A DNA stretch of 64,000 nt from Nucisporomicrobium flavum (GCF_016464385.1 NZ_JADMLH010000005.1:124001-188000); one strand, 5' to 3'. Shown: positions 46,511 through 54,703, counted from the stretch's first letter. A program made the numbers and translations. Notes: generated from the letters alone by a model not told the origin.

Positions 46511-47118
46511 GCCTCGTATCGTGCGCCCGGCGAGCCGTCCCGGGCCACTCCGTCGCGGGCGGGTCCCAGATGGCTGCGTTCGCCGTCGTGGTCGAGGATG
46601 CAGAGGACCTCCGCCGGGCCGTCCTCGGCGCCGAACGCGTGCGGGACCATCGTGGAGAACTCCGCGGCCTCGCCGGCCCGGACCCGGATGGTGCGCTCGC
46701 CGAGGCGCAGCACGACCGTGCCGGACAGCACGGTGAACCAGTCGCGGCCCGGGTGCACCCGCAGGTCGGTGGGGACCGGCCGGGTGATCCGCAGCTTGGC
46801 CACCGTGACGCCGTGCGGGGCACCCTCGCGCGACAACAGCCAGGTGGTCATGCCGCGCGCGTCGTCGCGGTGCGGGCGGATCACCACGTCGCCGTCGTCG
46901 CCGGATTCGACCAGCTGGTCGAGCGTGGTGCCGAGCGCGCGGGCGAGCGGGGCGAGCTGGTCGAGGGCGATCCGCCGGTGACCGGTCTCGATCCGGCTGA
47001 GGGTGGAGGGGCTCAGGTAGCTGCGCGCCGCGAGCTCGTCCAGCGACCAGCCGCGGGCCACCCGCAGCCCGCGGATGCGCTGCCGGACGAGCGAGTCCAG
47101 ATCACCGTCTTGCTTCAT
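46507..47118 (-). CDS. XRE-family regulator with C-terminal cupin domain
   Basis: 203 residues. Helix-turn-helix at about 10-68: RIRGLRVARGWSLDELAARSYLSPSTLSRIETGHR. Cupin at about 125-195: RVHPGRDWFTVLSGTVVLRLGERTIRVRAGEAAEFSTMVPHAFG, with the His/Gly pattern of a small-molecule pocket. ATG at 47118 sits 13 bases after a TAGCAT -10 box, with no ribosome binding site. The gene is the first of an operon with the debranching enzyme and is divergent from a methyltransferase gene. Autoregulation through the CGCAAG repeats around its start is likely. Confidence 0.87.
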   Translation of the reverse strand: MKQDGDLDSLVRQRIRGLRVARGWSLDELAARSYLSPSTLSRIETGHRRIALDQLAPLARALGTTLDQLVESGDDGDVVIRPHRDDARGMTTWLLSREGAPHGVTVAKLRITRPVPTDLRVHPGRDWFTVLSGTVVLRLGERTIRVRAGEAAEFSTMVPHAFGAEDGPAEVLCILDHDGERSHLGPARDGVARDGSPGARYEA

Positions 47119-47159
47119 ACGCAAGATGCTATGCCGTACGCGCAAGCTTTGGGTACGGT
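47109..47159. promoter_or_regulatory. Divergent leaderless promoters with CGCAAG repeats
   Basis: TAGCAT on the minus strand (47131-47126) is 13 bases before the ATG at 47118; TACGGT on the plus strand (47154-47159) is 12 bases before the ATG at 47166. CTTGC-N7-GCAAG (47109-47125) spans the regulator start, and a second CGCAAG lies at 47141. Probably the operator of the XRE-cupin protein. Confidence 0.55.
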
Positions 47160-47165
47160 CGGCGC

Positions 47166-47960
47166 ATGGCACATTCTCATCTGGCGGAGATGCTGGACCT
47201 GGACGCCGAGGTCCTGCAGGAATACCACCGCGACGTCATCACCTGGGCCGGATCGCTGGTCCCCGCCCGTCCCCGCATCATCGACCTCGGAGCCGGCACG
47301 GGCACCGGCAGCCTCGCGCTGGCCCGGCACCTCCCCGACGCCGAGGTGACCGCGGTCGACGTCGACGACGAGATGCTGGAGCACCTGCGGCACCGCGCCG
47401 ACGAACTGGGCCTCGGCGACCGGGTCCGCACGGTTCAGGCCGACCTGGACCAGCCATGGCCCGACCTCGGCCCCGCGGACCTCGTGTGGGCGTCGGCGTC
47501 GCTGCACCACATGGCCGACCCCGGCAACACCCTCGCCCAGGCGCTGGCGACGCTGCGCCCGGGCGGCGTGATGCTGGCGACCGAGCTCGACTCGTTCCCG
47601 CTGTTCCTCACCGGTACGGCCGACGCCGGCCTGGAGGAACGGGCCCACGCCGCGCTCGCGGCACTGCGCGACGAGGCGGGCCTGCACATGCACGAGGACT
47701 GGGGCGACCGGCTGGCCAAGGCCGGCTTCGCCGTCGAGGAGGAGCGGCGCGCCGACATCGACCTGCGGCCCCCGCTGCCCCCGGCGGCCGGCCGGTACGC
47801 GCAGGTCTCGCTGGGCCGCATGGCGCCCCGCCTCGAGGGCCGGCTCGACCCGGCCGACCTCGCGGCCCTGGAAGCCCTCGCGGCCGGGGTGGCGGACCGC
47901 GACGACCTCACCGTTCGCACGACCAGGACGGTCTGGCTGGGCCGCCGCCCCGTGGCCTGA
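47166..47960 (+). CDS. Class I SAM-dependent methyltransferase
   Basis: 264 residues. Motif I IIDLGAGTGTGSLALA at about 39-54, acidic residue in TAVDVDDEML, motif II PWPDLGPADLVWASASLHHM, and LRPGGVMLATELD. This is a stand-alone small-molecule methyltransferase. It is transcribed divergently from the XRE-cupin gene from a promoter with leaderless spacing. It ends right at a perfect operator of the next gene (its stop codon overlaps the operator by one base). Substrate unknown. Confidence 0.87.
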   Translation: MAHSHLAEMLDLDAEVLQEYHRDVITWAGSLVPARPRIIDLGAGTGTGSLALARHLPDAEVTAVDVDDEMLEHLRHRADELGLGDRVRTVQADLDQPWPDLGPADLVWASASLHHMADPGNTLAQALATLRPGGVMLATELDSFPLFLTGTADAGLEERAHAALAALRDEAGLHMHEDWGDRLAKAGFAVEEERRADIDLRPPLPPAAGRYAQVSLGRMAPRLEGRLDPADLAALEALAAGVADRDDLTVRTTRTVWLGRRPVA

Positions 47961-47981
47961 GTACAGCATCTGCTGTACTGT
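47960..47981 (+). promoter_or_regulatory. cmtR: CmtR operator and leaderless promoter
   Basis: AGTACAGCA-TC-TGCTGTACT (47960-47979) is a perfect 20-bp palindrome. Its right arm overlaps TACTGT (47976-47981), a -10 box beginning 13 bases before the GTG at 47989, so repressor binding would block polymerase directly. Confidence 0.75.
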
Positions 47982-47988
47982 CGGCCGG

Positions 47989-48318
47989 GTGGAGACGCTG
48001 ACGCCCGGGCAAGTCCTTGCCCGCTTCGGGCACGCCCTGTCCGACCCGACCCGGGCCCGGCTCCTGCTCGCGCTGCGCGAGGCGCCCGGCTACCCGGCCG
48101 AGCTGGCCGCCCTGCTCGGCACCACCCGGCAGAACCTGTCCAACCACCTGGCCTGCCTGCGCGGCTGCGGCCTGGTGGCGGCGGTCCCCGAGGGGCGCCG
48201 CACCCGGTACGAGCTGGCCGACGGCCGCATCGGCCACGCGCTCGGCGACCTGCTGGGGATCGTGCTGGCGGTGGACCCGGCGGCGTGCCCGCAGGCGCCG
48301 GCGAAGGGCTGCTGCTGA
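47989..48318 (+). CDS. cmtR: CmtR-type cadmium/lead-sensing ArsR/SmtB repressor
   Basis: 109 residues. The sequence follows Mycobacterium tuberculosis CmtR closely from memory: ALSDPTRARLLLALREAPGYPAELAALLG, then TTRQNLSNHLACLRGCGLV. Cys in HLACLRGCG reproduces the CmtR pair Cys57/Cys61 in the recognition helix, and the tail CPQAPAKGCC supplies the third cysteine. In CmtR these bind Cd(II) or Pb(II) and release DNA. GTG at 47989 gives a leaderless message and lies directly behind the palindromic operator. It overlaps the exporter gene by TGATG, so metal induces both. Confidence 0.85.
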   Translation: METLTPGQVLARFGHALSDPTRARLLLALREAPGYPAELAALLGTTRQNLSNHLACLRGCGLVAAVPEGRRTRYELADGRIGHALGDLLGIVLAVDPAACPQAPAKGCC

Positions 48319-48980
48319 TGAGCCTGCCGCTGATCTCTCCCGTCGCCGGGCCCGCGCCGGCCCGGCGTGCCGTCCTCACCCGGCGGGTACGGCTGCTGGT
48401 CGCCACCACCATCGGCTACAACCTCGTCGAGGCGGGGGTGGCACTGGCCGCCGGAGCCCTCGCCTCCTCCGCCGCGCTGGTCGGGTTCGGCCTCGACTCG
48501 CTCGTCGAGGTGTCGTCCGCGGCCGCGGTGGCGTGGCAGTTCGCGGGCCGCGACCCCGAGGCCCGGGAGCGCACCGCGCTACGGCTCATCGCGCTGTCGT
48601 TCTTCGCGCTGGCCGCGTACGTCACCGTGCACTCGGGACTGTCGCTCGCCGGTCGCGCCGAGCCCGGCGCCTCCCCCGCGGGCCTGGTGCTGACCGCCGT
48701 GTCGCTCGCCGTCATGCCGGCCCTGTCGTACGCCCAGCGCCGCACCGGCCGCGAGCTCGGATCCCGCAGCGCGGTCGCCGACTCGCGGCAGACGCTGCTG
48801 TGTACGTACCTGTCGGCCGTGGTGCTGCTCGGCCTCGGGCTCAACAGCGTGCTGGGCTGGTGGTGGGCGGATCCGGTGGCCGCGCTCGTCGTCGCCGCCG
48901 TCGCGGTCAAAGAGGGACGCGAGGCCTGGCGGGGCGACGCGTGCTGCGCGACGGGCTGTCACGCCGGGAGCCCGGCGTAG
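48318..48980 (+). CDS. Cation diffusion facilitator-like metal exporter
   Basis: 220 residues, five to six membrane helices. CDF-like blocks GFGLDSLVEVSSAAAVAWQ (metal-binding D-x-x-x-E in helix 2) and WWWADPVAALVVAAVAVKEGREAW (D in helix 5), with SRSAVADSRQTLLC; the C-terminal cytoplasmic domain is missing and replaced by a Cys/His-rich tail CCATGCHAGS. Its position behind cmtR marks it as a Cd/Pb (or Zn) exporter. ATG overlaps the cmtR stop; the last 22 bp overlap the convergent arsR gene. Confidence 0.82.
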   Translation: MSLPLISPVAGPAPARRAVLTRRVRLLVATTIGYNLVEAGVALAAGALASSAALVGFGLDSLVEVSSAAAVAWQFAGRDPEARERTALRLIALSFFALAAYVTVHSGLSLAGRAEPGASPAGLVLTAVSLAVMPALSYAQRRTGRELGSRSAVADSRQTLLCTYLSAVVLLGLGLNSVLGWWWADPVAALVVAAVAVKEGREAWRGDACCATGCHAGSPA

Positions 48981-49255
48981 CGGAGCACCTCCCCGAGCAG
49001 CCGCCGGGTCGGCTCGTCGCGCAGCGAGTAGAACACGTTGCGGCCGCGCCGCCGGCGGCGGATCAGCCCCGCGTCGAGCAGGAACCGCAGGTGGTGCGCC
49101 ACGGCGGTGGGGTCGGCCGGGACCACCTCGGTCAGTGCGCCCGGGGTGCGCTCGCCGGCGGTCAGCGCCACGAGGATCCGCAGCCGGTGCTCGTACGCCA
49201 TCCCGCGCAGCACCGCGACGGCACGTTCCAGCACCGGCTCCTCGTCGGCTCTCAC
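48959..49255 (-). CDS. ArsR/SmtB-family regulator at the end of the zinc-uptake operon
   Basis: 98 residues. HTH with MAYEHRLRILVALTAGERTPGALTEVVPADPTAVAHHLRFLLDAGLIRR, then the wing RRGRNVFYSLRD. The recognition helix contains His-His rather than the Cys pair of CmtR; alpha-5-type metal residues are not obvious. GTG at 49255 overlaps the stop of the permease gene (GTGA). Repression of the importer by metal, or control of the convergent efflux genes, is plausible. Its 3' end overlaps the CDF gene by 22 bp. Confidence 0.82.
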   Translation of the reverse strand: MRADEEPVLERAVAVLRGMAYEHRLRILVALTAGERTPGALTEVVPADPTAVAHHLRFLLDAGLIRRRRRGRNVFYSLRDEPTRRLLGEVLRYAGLPA

Positions 49256-50076
49256 GACTCGGCCGCCCGCGGGCGCAGGAGGACGGGCATCCGGGCGAGC
49301 AGTGCGGACAGCAGCAGGATCGCCGTCGCGGCCAGGGCGATGGCGGCGCCCGCCGCGACGTTCCAGCGGCTGGAGGCGTACAGACCGATCAGGCCGGCCG
49401 TGACGCCGAAGGCGGTGGCGAGGGCCGTCATGACGGGCAGGCGGGAGCTCCAGAACCGGGCCGCGGCGGCCGGGGCGACGATCAACGCCAGCGCGAGGAT
49501 CGTGCCGACGGCCGGCACGATCGTCACCACCGCCACCTGGATCGTCAGCAGCAGCACCAGGTCCCAGGCGCCCGTCGCGAAGCCGGCGGCCCGCGCCCCG
49601 GCCGGGTCGAAGCCGGTGAACAGCAGCGGCCGGGCGCACGCCGTCAGCACCGCGGCGACCACGGCCAGCACCGCGGCGGTGGTGACGAGGTCGCCGGGGC
49701 CGACCGTGAGGATCGAGCCGACGAGGAACGACGACAGGTCCCGGCTGAACCCGTTCTGCGTGGCGACCAGCGCCGCGCCGAGCGCGAACCCGCCCGACAG
49801 CATCACCCCGGTGGCGGCGGCCGCGTCCTGGCCCCGGCGGCGGCTGAGGGCGGCCACGCCCACGGCGATCACCGCCCCGGCGGCCACCCCGCCGGCGTAG
49901 ATGGAGACACCGGCGATGCTGGCCGCCACGACGCCGGGGAAGGTGGCGTGGGTCAGCGCCATCGTGAAGAACGACAGCCGGCGCAGCACCACGTGCACGC
50001 CGACCAGCGCGGCGAGCGCCCCGGCGAGGACGACCTCGGCGACGGCGCGGTGCAGCGCGTCATCCCACCAGTTCAT
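49252..50076 (-). CDS. Metal ABC transporter permease (ZnuB/MntC type), second copy
   Basis: 274 residues with about eight membrane helices of the ABC-3 type: RLSFFTMALTHATFPGVVAAS, AVTGVMLSGGFALGAALVATQNGFSRDLSSFLVGSILTV (parts), LVTTAAVLAVVAAVLTA, FDPAGARAAGFATGAWDLVLLLTIQVAVVTIVPAVGTILALALIVAPAAAARFW (parts). The pattern matches permeases that import Zn2+ or Mn2+. It overlaps the first permease by 17 bp. Two separate permeases suggest a heterodimeric channel. The tail LRPRAAES is polar and probably cytoplasmic. Confidence 0.88.
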   Translation of the reverse strand: MNWWDDALHRAVAEVVLAGALAALVGVHVVLRRLSFFTMALTHATFPGVVAASIAGVSIYAGGVAAGAVIAVGVAALSRRRGQDAAAATGVMLSGGFALGAALVATQNGFSRDLSSFLVGSILTVGPGDLVTTAAVLAVVAAVLTACARPLLFTGFDPAGARAAGFATGAWDLVLLLTIQVAVVTIVPAVGTILALALIVAPAAAARFWSSRLPVMTALATAFGVTAGLIGLYASSRWNVAAGAAIALAATAILLLSALLARMPVLLRPRAAES

Positions 50077-50941
50077 GCGGGGACGTCCTTCCAGTCCGGG
50101 CCGGCCGGTGCCGCCGGCGGCGGAGCAGGCCGACCGGCAGCAACGCCAGGTACGCCAGCACGAGCAGCAGCACGACGGCGGAGGCGGAGGTCAGCACGAC
50201 ACCGTGCCCGACGGACGCGGTCCAGCTCACGAGCAGTCCGGCGTAGCCCGCGGCCGCGATCAGCCCGGTGCCGGCGAGGGCCATGAGGGCCGGCCGTACG
50301 GTCACCATGCGCGCCGCCGCGGCCGGCACGATGAGCAGGGCCACGACGAGGATCGTGCCCACCGCGCGTACGGCCGCGACCACCACCAGGGCGACGATGA
50401 GGTTGAGCCACAGGTCCAGCAGCCCGATCCGGAAGCCGGCCGCCGCCGCGCCGGCTGGGTCGAACGCCCGGAACAGCAGCGGCCGGGCGGCGGCGAGCAG
50501 CATCGCGAGGATGACGACGACCAGGACGGCGGTCTCGGCGAGCTGCCGCGGGGTCACCGTCAGCAGGCGTCCGAAGAGGAAGGACGTCAGATCCGAGGTG
50601 TACGAGGACCGGCGCGACACCAGCACAACGCCGGCCGAGAACATCGCGGTGAGCACCACGGCCGTCGAGGCGTCATCGGTGAGCGCGCCCGCGCGGGTGA
50701 GCAGGGTCAGCGCCACGGCGGTCGCCACGGTCGCGACGAGGGCGCCGGTGACCAGCCCCTCGGCACCGCCGGCCACGAAGCCGATGACGACCCCGGGGAA
50801 GACCGTGTGGGTCAGCGCGTCGGACACGAACGACAGCCGGCGCACGAACACGAAGACGCTGACCGGCCCGCAGATCAGCGCCAGCAGGGCCAGCTCGGCC
50901 AGCGCCCGCGTCATGAACGGGACGGCGAACGGCTCGGTCAC
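50060..50941 (-). CDS. Metal ABC transporter permease (ZnuB/MntC type), first copy
   Basis: 293 residues, the same family as the following gene: VRRLSFVSDALTHTVFPGVVIGF, STAVVLTAMFSAGVVLVSRRSSYTSDLTSFLFG, FDPAGAAAAGFRIGLLDLWLNLIV and VGTILVVALLIVPAAAARMV. GTG at 50941 overlaps the ATPase stop (GTGA). Its C-terminus (RRRRHRPARTGRTSPHELVG) is basic and overlaps the next gene. About eight helices. Pairs with the second permease and the ATPase. Confidence 0.88.
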   Translation of the reverse strand: MTEPFAVPFMTRALAELALLALICGPVSVFVFVRRLSFVSDALTHTVFPGVVIGFVAGGAEGLVTGALVATVATAVALTLLTRAGALTDDASTAVVLTAMFSAGVVLVSRRSSYTSDLTSFLFGRLLTVTPRQLAETAVLVVVILAMLLAAARPLLFRAFDPAGAAAAGFRIGLLDLWLNLIVALVVVAAVRAVGTILVVALLIVPAAAARMVTVRPALMALAGTGLIAAAGYAGLLVSWTASVGHGVVLTSASAVVLLLVLAYLALLPVGLLRRRRHRPARTGRTSPHELVG

Positions 50942-51702
50942 GGCTCCACCAGCACCGTACGGCCGTCGGCCAGGTCGACCGCGTGGCCGCCGTACGCCCG
51001 GCGCAGCGGCCCGGCGACCAGCGTCTCCGCCGGCGGCCCGACCGCCCACTGCCGGCCGTTGAGCAGGCACACGAGGTCGGCGAGGTCCCGGGCGACGGCC
51101 AGGTCGTGGGTGCTGAGCACCAGCGCGGTCCCGGCGGCGCTCAGCTCCCGCAGCACCGCCAGGATCGCCTCCTGGCTGACCGCGTCCACGCCGTTGAAGG
51201 GTTCGTCGAGCAGCAGCAGCCGCGGCTCGGCGGCGATCGCCCGGGCGAGCAGGACCCGTTGGCGCTGCCCGCCGGAGAGCACCCCGAACGGGACGCGCCC
51301 CCGGCCGGCCAGCCCCACCCGGTCCAGGGCCTCGCGTACGGCCTGCCGGTCGGCCGCCCGGGCGGGCCGCCACCAGCCGATGCGGCGGTAGCGGCCCATC
51401 ATGACGACCTGCGCGGCGGTCACCGGGAAATCGGTGTCCAGCGCGCCGGTCTGCGGCACGTACCCGGTCTCGCCGCGCGCCTGCTCGGGCGTGCGGCCGA
51501 GCACCGTCGCCGTCCCGCCGAGCACCGGTACGAGCCCCAGCACCGACTTGATCAGCGTGGACTTGCCGGCGCCGTTGGGCCCGACGAGCGCGAGCCGCTG
51601 CCCGGCGCGCAGGTCCAGGTCGACATCGGTGAGCACGGGTACGCCCCGGTAGCCGGCCTGGACACCGGCGTACCGCAGGACCGCGCCGGGCGACTCAGCC
51701 AC
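50938..51702 (-). CDS. Metal ABC transporter ATPase (ZnuC type)
   Basis: 254 residues. Walker A GPNGAGKSTLIK, Q-loop GYVPQTGALDTDFPVTAAQVVMMGRY (the typical MntB/ZnuC stretch DxDFPxTxxxVVxMG), signature LSGGQRQRVLLARAI, Walker B LLLLDEPFNGVD, and LSTHDLAVA. It overlaps the binding-protein gene by 8 bp and the first permease by GTGA. Energises import of zinc or manganese. Confidence 0.92.
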   Translation of the reverse strand: MAESPGAVLRYAGVQAGYRGVPVLTDVDLDLRAGQRLALVGPNGAGKSTLIKSVLGLVPVLGGTATVLGRTPEQARGETGYVPQTGALDTDFPVTAAQVVMMGRYRRIGWWRPARAADRQAVREALDRVGLAGRGRVPFGVLSGGQRQRVLLARAIAAEPRLLLLDEPFNGVDAVSQEAILAVLRELSAAGTALVLSTHDLAVARDLADLVCLLNGRQWAVGPPAETLVAGPLRRAYGGHAVDLADGRTVLVEP

Positions 51703-52630
51703 CGAGGGCCGCGACGATGACCTCGGTGTTGTGCCGCTCGGCGCCCAGGTACGTGCCCTCCGGGGTGCCGGGCGCGCCGAGGCTGTCGCCGTACAGGGCG
51801 TCGTCGCCGGCGACGACCTTGACGCCGGCCTGCCGCGCGATGGCCTCGGCGGTCCTGGGCGGCAGCGAGCTCTCGGTGAAGATCGCCCTGGTGCCGGTCG
51901 ACTTGATCTTCGCGACCAGGTCGGCGAGCTGCTGCGCGGACAGCTCGGCGGAGGTGTCCAGGCTGGGGATCACCGAGCCGACGAACTGCAGCCGGTAGCG
52001 CTCGACGTAGTAGCCGAACGCGTCGTGGTTGGTGACCAGCTTGCGCTGTGCTGCGGGGATCTTCGCGAACGCGGCCTCGGCGTCGGCGTCGAGCTTGTCG
52101 AGCTGGCCCGAGTAGCCGGCGAGGTTCTTGGCGAAGTCGGCGGCGCGCGCGGGGTCGGCGGCGGCAAGCCTCTTCTCGATGTTCGTCACCATGATCTTCG
52201 CGTTGCGGGGGTCGTGCCAGATGTGCGGGTCGTGCTCGCCGCCCTCGCCGTCGCGCAGCGTCACGCCCCGGCTCGAGTCGACGACCGTGCCACCGAAGCC
52301 GGCCGCCTCGATGGTGCGGTCCAGCCATTCCTCCAGCCCCACGCCGTTCTTCACGACCAGCTTCGCGGCGCCGATGGCCTGCAGGTCGGCCGGGGTCGGC
52401 TCGTAGTCGTGCGGGTCCACGTTCGGCTTGATGATCTGGGTGACCGCGACATCGGCGCCACCGATGGTGCGGACGAAGTCGGCGACCTCCGGGGTCGTGG
52501 CGACCACGGCCAGCCGGGCGCCGGGCGACGCGCTCGCGGCGCCGGCGGCCTCGTCACCGGAGCCGCAACCGCCGAGAAGGGCGAGGGCCGCGGCGGCCGC
52601 CACGGCGACGAGCGTGCGTTGTGGGTTCAC
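51695..52630 (-). CDS. Zinc/manganese ABC transporter substrate-binding lipoprotein (ZnuA-like, cluster A-I)
   Basis: 311 residues from GTG 52630. Signal with lipobox ALLGGC (Cys22). Metal ligands expected in this family are seen: His in VDPHDYEPTPADLQ, His in HDPHIWHDPRNAK, His in LVTNHDAFGYYVERY, and Asp in ALYGDSLGAPG. The short linker GEGGEHDP is a reduced form of the His-rich loop of ZnuA. SD-like GGAACGGAG precedes the start. A Zur-like box lies 31 bp upstream and overlaps TACCGT, a likely -10, so expression should rise under zinc shortage. Confidence 0.9.
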   Translation of the reverse strand: MNPQRTLVAVAAAAALALLGGCGSGDEAAGAASASPGARLAVVATTPEVADFVRTIGGADVAVTQIIKPNVDPHDYEPTPADLQAIGAAKLVVKNGVGLEEWLDRTIEAAGFGGTVVDSSRGVTLRDGEGGEHDPHIWHDPRNAKIMVTNIEKRLAAADPARAADFAKNLAGYSGQLDKLDADAEAAFAKIPAAQRKLVTNHDAFGYYVERYRLQFVGSVIPSLDTSAELSAQQLADLVAKIKSTGTRAIFTESSLPPRTAEAIARQAGVKVVAGDDALYGDSLGAPGTPEGTYLGAERHNTEVIVAALGG

Positions 52631-52660
52631 GTCAGTACTCCGTTCCGTCAGTGCCGGAAC

Positions 52661-52680
52661 GGTAATCGTTTTCAATAACC
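52661..52680 (-). promoter_or_regulatory. Zur-like box before the zinc-binding protein gene
   Basis: On the minus strand: GGTTATTGAAAACGATTACC. The core TGAAAACGATT equals the left part of mycobacterial Zur boxes (TGAAAA-CG-ATTTTCA, from memory). It overlaps a TACCGT -10 hexamer, and the upstream gene ends inside it. Confidence 0.6.
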
Positions 52681-53466
52681 ATCGTCTAATGCCGACGTGA
52701 CGATGTGTGCCGGTCCGGGCCCCGCGACGGCGGCCAGCGCGGCGTGCCGGCCGCAGCGCCAGATGACGCCCGCCTCCGCGAACCCGGCCGCGCCCGCGGC
52801 GGCGGCGTGCCAGGCGGCGCTCGCGGTGAACTCGGCCGGCGCCCGGTCCCGCAGCACCACGGCGCGGGACCGGACGAGAGAACGCAGGTCGTCCGCCTCC
52901 GCGATCCCGTTCCACCACTGCGCCCAGGCGAGCTCGGCGGCGGCCTCCCCGGCGCCGGGATCCAGCGCGCGCATCAGCGACGGCAGGCCGTCGTCCGGCA
53001 TCAGGTCGGCGACGATCAGCACACCGCCCGGGGCCAGGCAGCGGCGGGCGTGCGCGTACACGGCCCGGGCCCGCTCGGCGGGCAGGTAGTGCAGGGTCAT
53101 GACGACCGTGATGAGGTCGTGGCCGCCCCCGGCGAGCGCCGTCCAGCCCGCCGAGGCGAGGTCACCGTCCAGCACGGACACCCGGCCCGGCAGCGCGGAC
53201 CGGGCGAGGGCCAGCAGGACGGGGTCGAGGTCCAGCAGCGACACGGCGGCCGACGGCCAGCGCCGGGCCATCCGCTCGGCGAGCACGCCGGGTCCGCCGC
53301 CGAGGTCGAGGACGCGCCGCGGCGGGCCGCCGCCGAGCGCCTCGGCCGCGGCGTGGACGACCTCCTCCAGCGCGGTCATCCCCGGCACGAACGAGCCCAT
53401 CACGGCGTCCCAGGCGGCCCGGCGGGCCGCGGTCAGGGACTGGTCGAGAGCGGCGGTGGAGAACAT
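52672..53466 (-). CDS. SAM-dependent methyltransferase in the zinc/sulfur gene array
   Basis: 264 residues. Motif I VLDLGGGPGVLAERMARR at about 51-68, SLLDLDPVLL for the acidic end of beta-2, HDLITVVMTLHYLPAERARAV and LAPGGVLIVADLMPDDG. This resembles O- or N-methyltransferases of natural-product pathways. ATG at 53466 is preferred over GTG 53472 because TATCGT begins 12 bases upstream and no ribosome binding site exists. A palindromic Zur-like site touches that promoter. It is followed by the zinc importer genes with a 41-bp gap. Substrate unknown. Confidence 0.84.
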   Translation of the reverse strand: MFSTAALDQSLTAARRAAWDAVMGSFVPGMTALEEVVHAAAEALGGGPPRRVLDLGGGPGVLAERMARRWPSAAVSLLDLDPVLLALARSALPGRVSVLDGDLASAGWTALAGGGHDLITVVMTLHYLPAERARAVYAHARRCLAPGGVLIVADLMPDDGLPSLMRALDPGAGEAAAELAWAQWWNGIAEADDLRSLVRSRAVVLRDRAPAEFTASAAWHAAAAGAAGFAEAGVIWRCGRHAALAAVAGPGPAHIVTSALDDGY

Positions 53467-53472
53467 CAGCAC

Positions 53473-53494
53473 ACGATAACGGGAACCATTTCCG
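53473..53494 (-). promoter_or_regulatory. Leaderless promoter with adjacent Zur-like palindrome
   Basis: TATCGT (minus strand, 53478-53473) is 12 bases before the ATG at 53466. Directly upstream is CGGAAATGGTTCCCG (minus strand, 53494-53480), an odd-centred palindrome with CGG-N-AA / TT-N-CCG pairing that resembles actinobacterial Zur boxes. Confidence 0.5.
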
Positions 53495-53515
53495 ATAGGG
53501 CCGTCCGGCGCACCG

Positions 53516-54703
53516 TCACCGGAGGCGATCGAGGCCGGCGAGCACCGTCAGCAGCCGGTCCACCTCCTCGACGGAGTTGTGGACGTGCAGGCTCACCCGT
53601 ACGGATGCCGTCTTCTCGCCCTGCTCCCCCTGGCAGTGACCGTCCGCGCGGACCAGGAGACCCTCGGCGGCCAGGATGAAGCCGAGATCCTGGGAACCGA
53701 TGTCGCGGTGCCGGAACGACACGATGCCGTGCCGCTGCTGCACCGGGGAGTCCACGGCGAGGCTCTGCCGGCACCCCAGCACCTCGTAGGCCGGCAGCCC
53801 GCGCAGCCCGTCGGTGAGCCGGGCGGCCAGCGCCCTCGTCCATCGCGCGATCCGGTCCACGCCGGCGTCGTCCAGCCAGTCGAGGGCCGCGCCCAGGCTG
53901 ACGATGCCGCTGGTGTTGGGCGAACCGCGCCAGCCGCCGGGCGCGAACGCCGGGCCCCGGGCGTTGCGCGCCCAGACCGCGCCGGTGCCGGGCAGGGCCA
54001 TCGCCTTGTGGCCGGAGAACACCACGAAATCGACGTCGAGCTCCGCCGTGGACAACGGCACGTGCCCGACACCCTGGGCCGCGTCGAGGCAGATCGGGAT
54101 GCCCGGGCCGGCGACCGTACGCAGCCGGTCGACGTTCATGTCGTTGCCGTACACGTGGTGCACGTGGGTGGCCGCGATCAGCCGGGTCCGCCCGTCCAGC
54201 AGCGCCGCCAGCCGCCCGGCGTCGTAGTCGTGGGCGGCGTCGTACGGCATCGGCACGAGCTCCACCCGCTGTCCCTGCCGGCGCAGCAGCTCCGCGGCCT
54301 CACGCCACGGCTCGATGTTCGCGGCATGGTCGGCGTACGGCACGACGATCCGGTCGCCGTCGCGCAGCTGCGGGGCCAGCCAGTCGCGGGCCACCGTTCG
54401 CAGCCCCTCCGTGGCCCCGCCGACGAAATGCACCCCGGACCGGTCCGGCTCCGGATCGCCGAGGAAACGCCGCAGCCGGTCGGCCGTCCGCTCGATGCGC
54501 GCCGTGGTGCGGTTGGCCCAGGGGTAGGTGCCCCGCGCGGCGTTGGCGTTGCCGGTGGTCAGGTAGTTCAGGACCGCGTCCAGGACCGCCCGCGGTTTCT
54601 GGGAGGTCGCGGCGCTGTCGAGGTACGCCACCGCGGGATCGGCGACGACCTGCGGGAACTGGGCGCGCAGCTTCTCGTGCCAACCGGTCAGGTCGTCAGT
54701 CAC
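53516..54703 (-). CDS. SufS/CsdA-like PLP-dependent cysteine desulfurase
   Basis: 395 residues from GTG 54703. AYLDSAATSQKPRAVLDAV, FVGGATEGLRTVARD, THVHHVYGNDMNVDRL, LDAAQGVGHV, PLP lysine in VDFVVFSGHKAMALPGTGAVW, and near the end LLVRADGHCQG, which keeps the R-x-x-x-H-C motif with the catalytic cysteine of group II desulfurases, then VRVSLHVHNSVEEVDRLL. It would take sulfur from cysteine to form a persulfide. No suf or isc partners (SufU, SufB) are near; instead a rhodanese-fused enzyme precedes it and overlaps it by 8 bp, which suggests sulfur transfer for a dedicated pathway. Confidence 0.87.
   Translation of the reverse strand: MTDDLTGWHEKLRAQFPQVVADPAVAYLDSAATSQKPRAVLDAVLNYLTTGNANAARGTYPWANRTTARIERTADRLRRFLGDPEPDRSGVHFVGGATEGLRTVARDWLAPQLRDGDRIVVPYADHAANIEPWREAAELLRRQGQRVELVPMPYDAAHDYDAGRLAALLDGRTRLIAATHVHHVYGNDMNVDRLRTVAGPGIPICLDAAQGVGHVPLSTAELDVDFVVFSGHKAMALPGTGAVWARNARGPAFAPGGWRGSPNTSGIVSLGAALDWLDDAGVDRIARWTRALAARLTDGLRGLPAYEVLGCRQSLAVDSPVQQRHGIVSFRHRDIGSQDLGFILAAEGLLVRADGHCQGEQGEKTASVRVSLHVHNSVEEVDRLLTVLAGLDRLR

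Noticed and set aside
53516..54703. Housekeeping SUF iron-sulfur operon
   Set aside because: The desulfurase has no SufB, SufC, SufD or SufU neighbours; a rhodanese-fused PLP enzyme and zinc transport genes flank it.
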